Positions 1 to 8,171 of a stretch of 12,138 nt of DNA are shown here, one piece after another (the first letter of the stretch is position 1; each line of letters opens with the position of its first letter). The DNA is from DASUBV01 sp035763085 (GTDB lineage Bacteria > Actinomycetota > Actinomycetes > Streptosporangiales > Streptosporangiaceae). The stretch lies in contig DASUBV010000063.1 of assembly GCA_035763085.1 (NCBI GenBank), positions 1 through 12,138 of the forward strand. Reading direction: 5' to 3'. The notes beneath the pieces were generated by a model that worked only from the letters and a program-made list of their open reading frames with translations, searched no databases and was not told the DNA's origin. A program made the position numbers and the translations under genes.

Positions 1-3000
1 CTGCTGCGCAAGGCGCAGTTCTTCGTGCCGGGCGGGACGCCGAGCGCAGATTTCCGGGATGTCCGCCGGGCCGGCGGCCGGGCCGCGGAGGAGTTCTACC
101 GGGAACGATGGCGCCACGACAAGGTCGTGCGATCCACCCACGGCGTGAACTGCACCGGGTCATGCTCGTGGAAGGTGTATGTCAAGGACGGCATCATCAC
201 CTGGGAAACCCAGCAGACCGACTACCCGTCCACGGGCCCGGACTCGCCGGAGTACGAGCCGCGGGGCTGCCCGCGCGGCGCATCGTTCTCCTGGTACACC
301 TACTCCCCCTCCCGGGTCCGCTACCCCTACGTCCGGGGCGAGCTGCTGCAGCTGTGGCGCGACGCGCTGCAGCGCTGCGGCGACCCGGTGGATGCCTGGG
401 CACAGATCGTCAGCGACCCGGCCAGCAGCAGCCGCTACAAGCAGGCCCGCGGCAAGGGCGGCTTCGCCCGCTCCAGCTGGGCCGAGGTCAGCGAGCTGAT
501 CGCCGCCGCGCATGTGCACACCATCTCCGAGTACGGCCCGGACCGGGTCGCGGGCTTCTCCCCGATCCCGGCCATGTCCCAGGTGTCGTACTCGGCGGGA
601 ACGCGGTTCCTCAGCCTGATCGGCGGGACGATCCTGTCGTTCTACGACTGGTACGCGGACATGCCGATCGCCTCGCCGCAGGTATTCGGCGACCAGACCG
701 ACGTGCCGGAGTCAGCGGACTGGTGGAACTCCTCCTACCTGATCGTCTGGGGCACGAACCTGCCGATCACCCGGACGCCCGACGCGCATTTCATGACCGA
801 GGCCCGGTACCGCGGGCAGAAGGTCGTCGTGGTCTCCCCCGACTACTCCGACCACACCAAGTTCGCCGACGACTGGCTGCCGGCCGCGCCGGGCACCGAC
901 GGCGCGCTGGCCATGGCGATGGGCCACGTGATCCTGACCGAGTTCTTCCGGGACCGGCAGGTGCCCTACTTCACCGACTATGTCAGGACCTACACCGACG
1001 CGCCGTTCCTGGTGACCCTCCGGCAGCGCGGCGACGCCTACGTTCCGGACCGGTTCCTGACCGCCGCCGACCTGGGCGAGCAGGGCGACGGGGCGGAGCA
1101 CAAGACCGTCCTGCTGGACGCGGCAACCGGCGAGCCGGCGGTGCCGAACGGATCACTCGGGCACCGCTTCACCCCGTCCGGCCTGGGGCGGTGGAACCTC
1201 GATCTCGGGGACACCGACCCGGTGCTCACCCTGCACGGCCGGCATGACGAGGCCGTCCCGGTGGACCTGCCGCGCTTCGACGCCGGCGAGACCGAGGGCG
1301 GCTCGGCCGTCCGGCGCGGCGTGCCGGCCATCCGGGCCGGCGGGCACCTGGTGACCACCGTGTTCGACCTGCTGATGGCCCAGTACGCCGTCGGCCGGGA
1401 GGGCCTGCCCGGCGAGTGGCCAGACGGCTACGACGATGCCCGGACGCCCGGCACGCCGGCCTGGCAGGAGCCGATCACCTCCGTGCCCGCCGCGGCCGCG
1501 GCCCGGGTGGCGCGCGAGTTCGCCCGCAACGCCGAGTTGTCCCGCGGCCGCTCGATGATCGCCATGGGGGCCGGCACCAACCACTGGTACCACTCCGATG
1601 AGATCTACCGGACGTTCTTCACGCTGATCATGCTGTGCGGCTGCCAGGGCGTGAACGGCGGCGGCTGGGCCCACTACGTGGGCCAGGAGAAGGTCCGCCC
1701 GCTGGCCGGCTGGCAGCAGGTAGCGTTCGCGCTGGACTGGCAGCGGCCGCCCCGGCACATGACCGGCACGTCGTTCTTCTACCTGCACACCGGCCAGTGG
1801 CGGTACGAGGCGTTCGGCCCCGCCGAGCTAGCCAGCCCGCTCGGCCGCGGCCTGTTCAGCGGCCGCACGTTCGCTGACTGCCTGGCCCAGGCATCCCGGC
1901 TGGGCTGGACCCCGTCCCATCCGGCGTTCGGCCGCAACCCCCTGGACCTGTGTGATGAGGCACGGGAAGCGGGTGTCCCCGTTCCGGAGTACCTCACCGC
2001 AGAGCTGGGCGCCGGCCGCCTGCGGTTCGCGGCCGAGGATCCGGACGACCCGGCCAACTGGCCGCGGGTGCTCACCGTGTGGCGGGCTAACCTGCTCGGC
2101 TCGTCCGGGAAGGGCATGGAGTACTTCATGCGGCACCTGCTCGGCACGCACGACGCCGTGCGCGCGGCCGAGTCGCCGGAGCACCTGCGCCCGGCCGAGG
2201 TGACGTGGCGGCCGGAGACACCGCGCGGCAAGCTGGACCTGCTCACGGCGATCGACTTCCGGATGACCAGCACCTGCACGTTCGCCGACGTGGTGCTGCC
2301 CGCGGCGACCTGGTATGAGAAGCACGACATCTCGACCACCGACATGCACCCGTTCGTGCACTCGTTCAACCCGGCCATCGCGCCGCCCTGGGAGACGCGG
2401 ACCGACTTCGACGCCTTCACCGCGATCGCCGCTGCCTTCTCCCGGCTGGCAGCGCGGCACCTGGGCACCCGCACGGACGTGGTGGCCGCGCCGCTGATGC
2501 ATGACACCCCCGACGAGCTGGCCCAGCCCGGCGGGCGGGTCCGCGACTGGAAGGCCGGCGACGGCGCGCCGGTTCCCGGCGTCACCATGCCGCGGCTGGT
2601 GACCGTCGAGCGCGATTACCCGGCAGTCGCCCAGAAGATGGCCGCGCTCGGCCCGCTCACCGACACCCTCGGCAGCTCGGTCAAGGGCGTCACCTGGATA
2701 CCGGCCGAGGCGGTGGACTACCTGCGGCGCGCGAACGGCACCGTCCGCGGCGGCGTCGCCGACGGCCGGCCCGCGCTGACCCGCGACGTCCATCTGGCCG
2801 AGGCGATCCTGGCGCTGTCCGGCACCACCAACGGCCAGATCGCGCTGCAGGCGTGGCAGGAACTCGAGAAGCGGACCGGGGTGCGGCTGGCCGACCTGGC
2901 CGCCGAGCGGGCCGGCGACCGGATCACGTTCGCCGACACGCAGGTCCAGCCGCGCGCGGTGATCACCTCACCCGAGTGGTCGGGCAGCGAGACCGGCGGC

Positions 3001-3645
3001 CGCCGCTACTCGCCGTTTGTCGTCAACGTGGAGCGCAAGAAGCCCTGGCATACGCTCACCGGGCGGATGCACTTCTTCCTGGACCACGACTGGATCGCCG
3101 AGTACGGCGAGGCGCTGCCCGCCTACCGGCCCCCGCTGGCCTACCGGCGGCATTTCGGCGACCAGGGCCTGGCCGGGGATCAGCAGCCCGAGCTCACCGT
3201 GCGCTACCTGACCCCGCACTCGAAGTGGTCCATCCACTCCGAGTACGCCGACAACCTGCACATGCTGCGGCTGTTCCGGGGCGGCCCGGTGATCTGGATC
3301 AGCCCGGCGGACGCGGCCGCGATCGGGGCGTCGGACAACGACTGGATCGAGGCGTGGAACCGCAACGGCGTCGTCACCTGCCGCGCGGTGGTCAGCCACC
3401 GGATGCCGAAGGGCACGGTGTACATGTACCACGCCAAGGACCGGCACCTGATGACACCGAAGTCGGAGATCTCCGGCTGGCACGGCGGCTCGGACAACTC
3501 GCTCACCCGGCTGGTGATCAAGCCGACGCACCTGATCGGCGGGTACGGGCAGCTGTCGTTCGCGTTCAACTATTACGGCCCCACCGGCAACCAGCGCGAC
3601 GAGATCGCCGTCATCCGGCGGCGCTCCCAGGAGGTCGAGTTCTGA
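1..3645 (+). CDS. narG: Respiratory nitrate reductase alpha subunit NarG (5' partial)
   Basis: This is the catalytic molybdenum (bis-MGD) subunit, which reduces nitrate to nitrite with electrons from NarH on the cytoplasmic face of the membrane. The frame is open from base 1 (reading LLRKAQFF) to TGA at 3643-3645, giving 1214 visible residues against roughly 1230-1250 for the family. The true start is therefore a few dozen bases upstream, and the GTG at 25 is internal. Numbering from base 1, the FS0 [4Fe-4S] ligands are His47, Cys51, Cys55 and Cys90, in HGVNCTGSC and RGCPRG. The molybdenum-ligand Asp is Asp216 in SFYDWYADMP. Typical NarG blocks follow, including DQTDVPESADWWNSSY, TRTPDAHF and, near the C-terminus, NSLTRLVIKPTHLIGGYGQL and FNYYGPTG. 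The visible part shows no frameshift or missing ligand. The stop overlaps the narH start by one base. Any promoter lies outside the window. Identity is near certain. Confidence 0.98.
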   Translation: MLRKAQFFVPGGTPSADFRDVRRAGGRAAEEFYRERWRHDKVVRSTHGVNCTGSCSWKVYVKDGIITWETQQTDYPSTGPDSPEYEPRGCPRGASFSWYTYSPSRVRYPYVRGELLQLWRDALQRCGDPVDAWAQIVSDPASSSRYKQARGKGGFARSSWAEVSELIAAAHVHTISEYGPDRVAGFSPIPAMSQVSYSAGTRFLSLIGGTILSFYDWYADMPIASPQVFGDQTDVPESADWWNSSYLIVWGTNLPITRTPDAHFMTEARYRGQKVVVVSPDYSDHTKFADDWLPAAPGTDGALAMAMGHVILTEFFRDRQVPYFTDYVRTYTDAPFLVTLRQRGDAYVPDRFLTAADLGEQGDGAEHKTVLLDAATGEPAVPNGSLGHRFTPSGLGRWNLDLGDTDPVLTLHGRHDEAVPVDLPRFDAGETEGGSAVRRGVPAIRAGGHLVTTVFDLLMAQYAVGREGLPGEWPDGYDDARTPGTPAWQEPITSVPAAAAARVAREFARNAELSRGRSMIAMGAGTNHWYHSDEIYRTFFTLIMLCGCQGVNGGGWAHYVGQEKVRPLAGWQQVAFALDWQRPPRHMTGTSFFYLHTGQWRYEAFGPAELASPLGRGLFSGRTFADCLAQASRLGWTPSHPAFGRNPLDLCDEAREAGVPVPEYLTAELGAGRLRFAAEDPDDPANWPRVLTVWRANLLGSSGKGMEYFMRHLLGTHDAVRAAESPEHLRPAEVTWRPETPRGKLDLLTAIDFRMTSTCTFADVVLPAATWYEKHDISTTDMHPFVHSFNPAIAPPWETRTDFDAFTAIAAAFSRLAARHLGTRTDVVAAPLMHDTPDELAQPGGRVRDWKAGDGAPVPGVTMPRLVTVERDYPAVAQKMAALGPLTDTLGSSVKGVTWIPAEAVDYLRRANGTVRGGVADGRPALTRDVHLAEAILALSGTTNGQIALQAWQELEKRTGVRLADLAAERAGDRITFADTQVQPRAVITSPEWSGSETGGRRYSPFVVNVERKKPWHTLTGRMHFFLDHDWIAEYGEALPAYRPPLAYRRHFGDQGLAGDQQPELTVRYLTPHSKWSIHSEYADNLHMLRLFRGGPVIWISPADAAAIGASDNDWIEAWNRNGVVTCRAVVSHRMPKGTVYMYHAKDRHLMTPKSEISGWHGGSDNSLTRLVIKPTHLIGGYGQLSFAFNYYGPTGNQRDEIAVIRRRSQEVEF

Positions 3646-5186
3646 TGCGGGTCATGGCCCAGATGACCATGGTGATGAACCTGGATAAGTGCATCGGCTG
3701 CCACACCTGCTCGGTGACCTGCAAGCAGACCTGGACTAACCGGCCGGGCACCGAGTACGTCTACTTCAACAACGTGGAGACCAAGCCCGGCACCGGGTAC
3801 CCCCGCCGCTATGAGGATCAGGACACCTGGAAGGGCGGCTGGACCCTGGACCGCCGGGGACGGCTGCAGCTGCGGTCGGGCAGCCGGCTGCGCCGGCTGC
3901 TGTCCATCTTCTACAACCCGGACCTGCCGACGATTGACGACTACGGTGATCCGTGGACCTACGACTACCAGACGCTGATCAGCGCCCCGCCGGGCAAGCT
4001 GACCCCGAGCGTCCACTCCGTCTCCGCGCTCACCGGCCGCGACATGAACGTGTCGTGGGGCAGCAACTGGGATGACGACCTGGCGGGCGGCCCGGCCGGC
4101 ATCGCCGACGACCCGGACCTGGCCGGGCTGTCCGACCGGGTGAAGCTGGCCTTCGAGCAGGTGTTCATGTTCTACCTGCCGCGGATCTGCGAGCACTGCC
4201 TGAACCCGTCGTGCGTCGCGTCCTGCCCCTCCGGCGCGATGTACAAGCGCGAGGAGGACGGCATCGTCCTGGTCGACCAGGATCGCTGCCGCGGCTGGCG
4301 GTTCTGCGTCTCGGGCTGTCCCTACAAGAAGGTGTACTTCAACCACCGGACCGGCAAGGCCGAGAAGTGCACCCTGTGCTTCCCCCGCATCGAGGCCGGC
4401 CAGCCGACGATCTGCTCCGAGACCTGCGTCGGGCGGCTGCGGTACCTGGGCCTGGTCCTCTACGACGCCGACGCGGTGCTGGCCGCCGCGGCCACGCCGG
4501 ACCCGCAGGATCTGTACCGGGCTCAGCTGTCGGTGTTCCTCGATCCCGAGGACCCCGATGTTCAGGCCGAGGCCGCCCGGCAGGGCATCCCGGCCGACTG
4601 GATCGACGCGGCGCGGCGCTCCCCGGCCTACGCGCTGATTGCCCGGCACCAGGTGGCGCTGCCGCTGCACCCGGAGTACCGGACGCTGCCGATGGTCTGG
4701 TACATCCCGCCGCTGTCCCCGGTCGCCGACGTGGTGCACGCGGCCGGCTACGACGAGGCCGACCCCGACCAGGTGTTCGCCGCTATCGAGGCGCTGCGGG
4801 TTCCCGCCGAGTACCTGGCCAGCCTGTTCACCGCCGGCGACCCCGGCCCGGTGCAGCGGGTGCTGCGCACGCTGACCGCCGTCCGCAGCCTGATGCGCGC
4901 CGAGCAGCTCGGCCTGGCCGTGCCGGACGGGCTGGCGCAGTCGGCGGGCACGACAAAGGAGAGCCTGCGCGACCTGTACCGGCTGCTGGCCATCGCCAAG
5001 TACGACGAGCGCTATGTCATCCCGCCGGCGCATGCCGAGGACGCCGGCCGGCTGATGGCCCAGCACGAGCAGCTGTTCTGCGCCCAGCCCGGCGGCCCGG
5101 ACTCCTTTCACCCGCCCGGCGAGCCGGACTTCCGCGACGACGACGGGCGGCTGCACCTCAACATCTCCCCGCGGGACGGGTCATGA
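3645..5186 (+). CDS. narH: Respiratory nitrate reductase beta subunit NarH
   Basis: This is the iron-sulfur electron-transfer subunit, which carries electrons from the NarI hemes to NarG. It is 513 aa, almost the same as E. coli NarH (512). The N-terminal cluster has Cys16, Cys19, Cys22 and Cys26 (DKCIGCHTCSVTC). A second ferredoxin-like block has Cys182, Cys185, Cys190 and Cys194 (RICEHCLNPSCVASC). A third has Cys215, Trp218, Cys221 and Cys225 (DRCRGWRFCVSGCPY). The Trp in place of a cysteine in that block is the family hallmark of the [3Fe-4S] centre. Further cysteines follow in EKCTLCFPR and ICSETCVGR. No Tat signal is seen, fitting a cytoplasm-facing enzyme. The ATG overlaps the narG TGA by one base and has a strong AGGAGGT at 3629-3635, nine bases upstream. 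The C-terminal block LPLHPEYRTLPMVWYIPPLS is also typical. Confidence 0.98.
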   Translation: MRVMAQMTMVMNLDKCIGCHTCSVTCKQTWTNRPGTEYVYFNNVETKPGTGYPRRYEDQDTWKGGWTLDRRGRLQLRSGSRLRRLLSIFYNPDLPTIDDYGDPWTYDYQTLISAPPGKLTPSVHSVSALTGRDMNVSWGSNWDDDLAGGPAGIADDPDLAGLSDRVKLAFEQVFMFYLPRICEHCLNPSCVASCPSGAMYKREEDGIVLVDQDRCRGWRFCVSGCPYKKVYFNHRTGKAEKCTLCFPRIEAGQPTICSETCVGRLRYLGLVLYDADAVLAAAATPDPQDLYRAQLSVFLDPEDPDVQAEAARQGIPADWIDAARRSPAYALIARHQVALPLHPEYRTLPMVWYIPPLSPVADVVHAAGYDEADPDQVFAAIEALRVPAEYLASLFTAGDPGPVQRVLRTLTAVRSLMRAEQLGLAVPDGLAQSAGTTKESLRDLYRLLAIAKYDERYVIPPAHAEDAGRLMAQHEQLFCAQPGGPDSFHPPGEPDFRDDDGRLHLNISPRDGS

Positions 5187-5788
5187 GCGGCAGCCCGTAC
5201 AAGCTGGCGTCGGTTCTCCTGCAGTACCCCACCATGGCGCTGTTCGAGGGGCTGGACGTGCTGGAGGCCGCGGCCGCGGAGCTGCCGCGGTCCTGCTCGG
5301 CCCCGTACGGCCGGTTCCTGGCCTGGCTGCGGGCCACCCCGCCGCCGGAGGTGGCTGAGCATTACGTGGCCACCTTTGACCTGCGCCGCCGCTGCGCGCT
5401 GTACCTGACCTACTACCGGTACGGCGACACGCGCCGGCGCGGCATGGCGATGCTGGCCGTCAAGACCGCCTACCGGACGGCGGGACTGGAGCCATCCGGC
5501 AGCGAGCTGCCGGACTACCTGCCGCTAGTGCTGGACTTCGCGGCGCTGCACCAGGGCGGCGAGAAGCTGCTGCGCGCGCACCGCGCCGACCTGGAGCTGC
5601 TGCTCCGCGCGCTGCGCGAGGCCGGCTCGCCCTATGCCGAGATCATCGATGCGGTCTGCGCGCAGCTTCCGGGCCTGCGCCGCCGGGACCAGGTGCTGGT
5701 GAGCCGGTTCTGGGAGTCCGGCCCGCCCGGCGAGCAGGTAGGGCTGGAACCGTTCGCACCGCCGGAGTACATGGAGGCCTCCCGATGA
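5183..5788 (+). CDS. narJ: Nitrate reductase molybdenum cofactor assembly chaperone NarJ
   Basis: This is a 201-aa cytoplasmic chaperone of the NarJ/TorD family. In studied Nar systems such proteins bind apo-NarG, help insert the molybdenum cofactor and control docking to NarI; they are not part of the final enzyme. Typical features are an all-helical composition and the conserved block FDLRRRCALYLTYYRYGDTR (residues 65-84), followed by RGMAML and SELPDYLPLVLDF (about 107-119). The ATG overlaps the narH stop as ATGA (5183-5186). Upstream there is only a weak purine stretch (GGGACGGG, 5173-5180), so initiation probably depends on translational coupling to narH. The charged, Pro-rich C-terminus (EPFAPPEYMEASR) runs straight into the narI start. 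Position between narH and narI is canonical. Confidence 0.96.
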   Translation: MSGSPYKLASVLLQYPTMALFEGLDVLEAAAAELPRSCSAPYGRFLAWLRATPPPEVAEHYVATFDLRRRCALYLTYYRYGDTRRRGMAMLAVKTAYRTAGLEPSGSELPDYLPLVLDFAALHQGGEKLLRAHRADLELLLRALREAGSPYAEIIDAVCAQLPGLRRRDQVLVSRFWESGPPGEQVGLEPFAPPEYMEASR

Positions 5789-6537
5789 CCAACGCCAGTG
5801 CCGGGCAGATCTTCTTGTGGGTGGCGCTGCCGTACCTGGCGCTCGGCATCTTCGTCGTCGGGCACATCTGGCGGTGGCGCTACGACCAGTTCGGCTGGAC
5901 CAGCCGGTCCACGCAGCTGCAGGAACGCCGGCTGCTGAAGTGGGGCTCTCCCCTGTTCCACTACGGCACGTTCGCCGCCATCGGCGGTCACGTCATCGGC
6001 ATCCTGATCCCCGAGCGCTGGACGCGCGCCATCGGCATCCCCGAGCCGGCCTACCGGTGGTTTTCCGCCGCGGCCGGCATCGTCGCGGCCGTGCTGGTCA
6101 TCGCCGGGGTGATCATCCTGGCCGGCCGCCGGCTGCTGGTGCCCCGAGTCCGGGCTACCACCAGCGGTGTTGACTACGTGGCGCTGATCCTGCTGCTGGT
6201 CATCATCGTGACCGGGATCGTCCCCACGCTCTTCGTCAACCTGCTCGGTCATGGTTATGACTACCGGGTCAGCGTCGCGCCGTGGTTCCGCGGCCTGTTC
6301 AGCGGCTCCCCCGCCGTCACCGCCATCGCGAACGCGCCCATTGTCTACCAGGTCCATGCCGCTTCGGCGTGGCTGATCTGGGTGGTGTGGCCGTTCAGCC
6401 GGCTGGTGCACGCCTGGAGCGTCCCGCTGTGGTACCTGTGGCGGCCGTTCATCGTCTACCGCAGCCGCAAGGCCGCCCAGCCGGCCGAGCCCGGTACCAG
6501 CGGGCGCCGGTGGCGCAAGATCGGCGTTCCCTACTAA
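5785..6537 (+). CDS. narI: Respiratory nitrate reductase gamma subunit NarI (cytochrome b)
   Basis: This is the membrane diheme cytochrome b that oxidises menaquinol and anchors NarGH. It has 250 residues, slightly longer than E. coli NarI (225). Five hydrophobic segments are visible, at about 9-29, 58-75, 94-113, 130-152 and 186-206. Four histidines match the known heme ligands in sequence and spacing: His59 and His69 (PLFHYGTFAAIGGH, ten apart as in E. coli) and His191 and His209 (YQVHAASAW and SRLVHAWS, eighteen apart as in E. coli). The NarI block GWTSRSTQLQERRLLKWGSP precedes the first His pair. The ATG overlaps the narJ stop as ATGA, and a clear GGAGG sits at 5773-5777, seven bases from the start. 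The basic C-terminal tail (RRWRKIGVPY) is probably cytoplasmic. It is the last canonical gene of the narGHJI set. Confidence 0.97.
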   Translation: MTNASAGQIFLWVALPYLALGIFVVGHIWRWRYDQFGWTSRSTQLQERRLLKWGSPLFHYGTFAAIGGHVIGILIPERWTRAIGIPEPAYRWFSAAAGIVAAVLVIAGVIILAGRRLLVPRVRATTSGVDYVALILLLVIIVTGIVPTLFVNLLGHGYDYRVSVAPWFRGLFSGSPAVTAIANAPIVYQVHAASAWLIWVVWPFSRLVHAWSVPLWYLWRPFIVYRSRKAAQPAEPGTSGRRWRKIGVPY

Positions 6538-6570
6538 GCCCGGCCGTCAGGGAACCGCGAAGGCGTGCGC

Positions 6571-7671
6571 ATGAGCGCTGCCAGACAGGCCCGCCCGGAC
6601 AGCAGGACGGCCACGGCCATCCGGGACCTGCACCCGGGCTACTTCGCATTCGTGATGGCCACCGGCATCATCTCCACCGGGGCGTTCCTGCTCGGGCCGT
6701 CGTGGCTGTCGCTGGCCCTGCTGGCAGCGGCCTGCGCCGGGCTCGCCGTGCTCGCCGTCGCGCTGATCCTCCGGCTGGTTTTCTTCCGCACGGCCATCGC
6801 CACGGACCTGAAGGCCCCGGACAGGGTGTTCGGGTTCTTCACCATCACCGCAGGCCTGGATGTACTCGGCGTCAGGTTCGCGTTCGCCGGCCACCCGCTG
6901 GCCACCGCGATCCTGGCTGCCCTGGCCGCCGCCATGTGGCTGGTCCTGACCTACGGCGTGCCGGCCAGCCTGCTGCTGGCCCGGGCAGGTGACTCGGTTC
7001 TCGGCGGCGTCAACGGCAGCTGGCTGCTGTGGGTCGTCGCCACTCAGTCGCTGTCGATCGGGGCAGCGATCCTGGTCCCGGTCTGGCCATCCCAGGCGGG
7101 CCTGCTGGCGCCGGTGGCAGCCGGGCTGTGGTGCGTCGGGCTGATGCTGTACCTGATGATCGTCGCGCTGATCCTGCTGCGCTGGCTGACCGTCCCGATG
7201 ACACCGGCCACGCTCGGCCCGCCCTACTGGATTCTCATGGGGGCCACCGCCATCTCCGTGCTGGCCGGAACCAGGGACCTGGCCCTCCCGGCCAGCCTCC
7301 CCGTCGTGCGGGCGACCGCCGGCTTCATCGAGGGGTTCACGTTCACCTTGTGGGCATTCGGCACCTGGTGGATCCCGCTGCTGGTCATCCTCGGCTTGTG
7401 GCGGCACATCCGCCGTCACTGGCCGCTCACCTACGAGCCGACCCTGTGGAGCGTGGTGTTCCCCCTCGGCATGTACAGCGTGGCCACGCTAACCCTCGGG
7501 AAAGCGGCGCACCTGACCTTCATGGAACCTCTCGCCCGCGTCATGCTGTGGGTCGCCGTCGCCGCCTGGGCCCTGGTCGCCGCCGCGTTCCTCGCGCAGT
7601 TCCGGCGGCCGGGAAAGGCACGCCCGGAACGCAGCCGCGCGGCTCAGCCACCGCCGGGGACAGCGACCTGA
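6571..7671 (+). CDS. TDT-family (TehA/Mae1/SLAC1-type) anion or dicarboxylate channel
   Basis: This 366-aa integral membrane protein has about ten hydrophobic segments, roughly at 23-41, 46-70, 88-106, 111-137, 151-170, 177-203, 217-234, 252-275, 291-310 and 322-344. Family marks are the N-terminal HPGYFAFVMATGIISTG (21-37), TFTLWAFGTWWIP (257-269) and EPTLWSVVFPLGMYSVATLT (289-308). This family includes TehA, the fungal malate and sulfite carriers Mae1 and Ssu1, and the plant SLAC1/SLAH anion channels, which conduct chloride and nitrate. The substrate here is not readable from sequence. The gene starts 33 bases after narI with no visible terminator or promoter between, so I infer co-transcription with nar. 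I prefer ATG 6571 over GTG 6565 because GAAGG at 6559-6563 is seven bases from the ATG; GTG 6565 could use GGGAA at 6550-6554. The tail from 345 is hydrophilic and basic. Confidence 0.88.
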   Translation: MSAARQARPDSRTATAIRDLHPGYFAFVMATGIISTGAFLLGPSWLSLALLAAACAGLAVLAVALILRLVFFRTAIATDLKAPDRVFGFFTITAGLDVLGVRFAFAGHPLATAILAALAAAMWLVLTYGVPASLLLARAGDSVLGGVNGSWLLWVVATQSLSIGAAILVPVWPSQAGLLAPVAAGLWCVGLMLYLMIVALILLRWLTVPMTPATLGPPYWILMGATAISVLAGTRDLALPASLPVVRATAGFIEGFTFTLWAFGTWWIPLLVILGLWRHIRRHWPLTYEPTLWSVVFPLGMYSVATLTLGKAAHLTFMEPLARVMLWVAVAAWALVAAAFLAQFRRPGKARPERSRAAQPPPGTAT

Positions 7672-7728
7672 TGCTCCGGGCACGGGCGGCGGCGGCCGGG
7701 TTCTGGCCGCAGGTCACGGGATTCCGGT

Positions 7729-7755
7729 AGCAGGGGGCTGCTGGTGTGCCCTGCT
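7729..7755. repeat. Inverted repeat (hairpin 1) after the TDT gene
   Basis: AGCAGGG (7729-7735) and CCCTGCT (7749-7755) are perfect 7-base complements separated by 13 bases. The hairpin begins 57 bases after the TDT stop. No T-run follows, so it would not be a classical intrinsic terminator, but it could help end nar-TDT transcription or protect the 3' end. It stands five bases before a second, stronger hairpin. Confidence 0.45.
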
Positions 7756-7760
7756 GGTCT

Positions 7761-7783
7761 TCCGGGCAGGATAGCTGCCCGGA
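7761..7783. terminator. Strong GC-rich hairpin 2, candidate terminator or operator
   Basis: TCCGGGCAG (7761-7769) and CTGCCCGGA (7775-7783) form a perfect 9-base-pair stem with a five-base GATAG loop. It lies between the TDT stop and the cupin start, 35 bases before the latter. Actinobacterial terminators often lack a U-tract, so termination of nar-TDT is one reading. A symmetric operator controlling the cupin gene is the other. The sequence alone does not decide between them. Confidence 0.5.
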
Positions 7784-7805
7784 CGTGCGAACCCGCCGGA
7801 CAGGA

Positions 7806-7813
7806 AAGGAAGG
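7806..7813 (+). promoter_or_regulatory. Ribosome binding site fixing the cupin start
   Basis: The purine run AAGGAAGG lies five bases before GTG 7819. The frame stays open upstream to a GTG at 7744, but that extension would run through the 9-bp hairpin and its codons do not look like cupin sequence. This site is the reason for choosing GTG 7819. Confidence 0.65.
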
Positions 7814-7818
7814 TCCCG

Positions 7819-8151
7819 GTGCAGAAGCTGTCCCTGGAAGCACTGGCGAGAGAGCTGCTAGGACGGGCCGCGGAGGCGGCCGGCGGCCGCACCGCGCAGA
7901 CAGTCGTCGGCGGCCACGAGCGAACGCTCCGGCAGACCGTCATCGCCATGGTGCAGGATGCTGCCCTGACCGAGCACGCCAACCCCGGCGAGGCCAGCAT
8001 CTACGTGCTGCGCGGGCGGGTCCTGCTCACCGCCGGCGACCAGGCCTGGGAAGGCCGGGAGGGTGACTTCCTCATCGTTCCCGACGCTCCGCATAGCCTC
8101 CAGGCTGTCCAGGACGCGGCCGTCCTGCTCACCGTCGCCAAACGGGCCTGA
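7819..8151 (+). CDS. Small single-domain cupin protein
   Basis: This is a 110-aa protein with a short N-terminal helix-like stretch (LSLEALARELLGRAAEA, residues 4-20) followed by one cupin beta-barrel. Cupin motif 1 is TEHANPGEASIYVLRGRV (51-68), with His53, Glu58 and Gly66. Motif 2 is GDFLIVPDAPHSL (82-94), with His92. The first His of the usual HxH pair is Thr51, so only three of the four classical metal ligands remain. I recognise this from memory as a type of small cupin common in actinobacteria, but no reaction is known to me. Binding of a small ligand or a single metal ion and a role in sensing or stress are possible but unproven. There is no signal peptide, so it is presumably cytoplasmic. 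It lies on the same strand as the nar-TDT genes, 147 bases downstream, but two hairpins intervene, so it may be a separate unit. Confidence 0.8.
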   Translation: MQKLSLEALARELLGRAAEAAGGRTAQTVVGGHERTLRQTVIAMVQDAALTEHANPGEASIYVLRGRVLLTAGDQAWEGREGDFLIVPDAPHSLQAVQDAAVLLTVAKRA

Positions 8152-8171
8152 CACGGCGCGCCGCCCGGATC

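Noticed and set aside
25..27. GTG at 25 as the narG start
   Set aside because: The frame is open and narG-like back to base 1 (LLRKAQFF), and NarG proteins begin about 15-30 residues further upstream. The gene is cut by the window edge.
3573..5156. Long minus-strand open frame opposite narH
   Set aside because: It is low-complexity Arg/Val/Gly-rich sequence opposite an unmistakable narH. It is a shadow of GC-rich codon use.
6538..6570. Promoter or terminator between narI and the TDT gene
   Set aside because: Only 33 GC-rich bases are present, with no hairpin and no -10-like sequence.
7761..7783. DosR/DevR-type hypoxia box
   Set aside because: The palindrome is superficially similar, but its core and arm spacing do not fit TTSGGGACTWWAGTCCCSAA.
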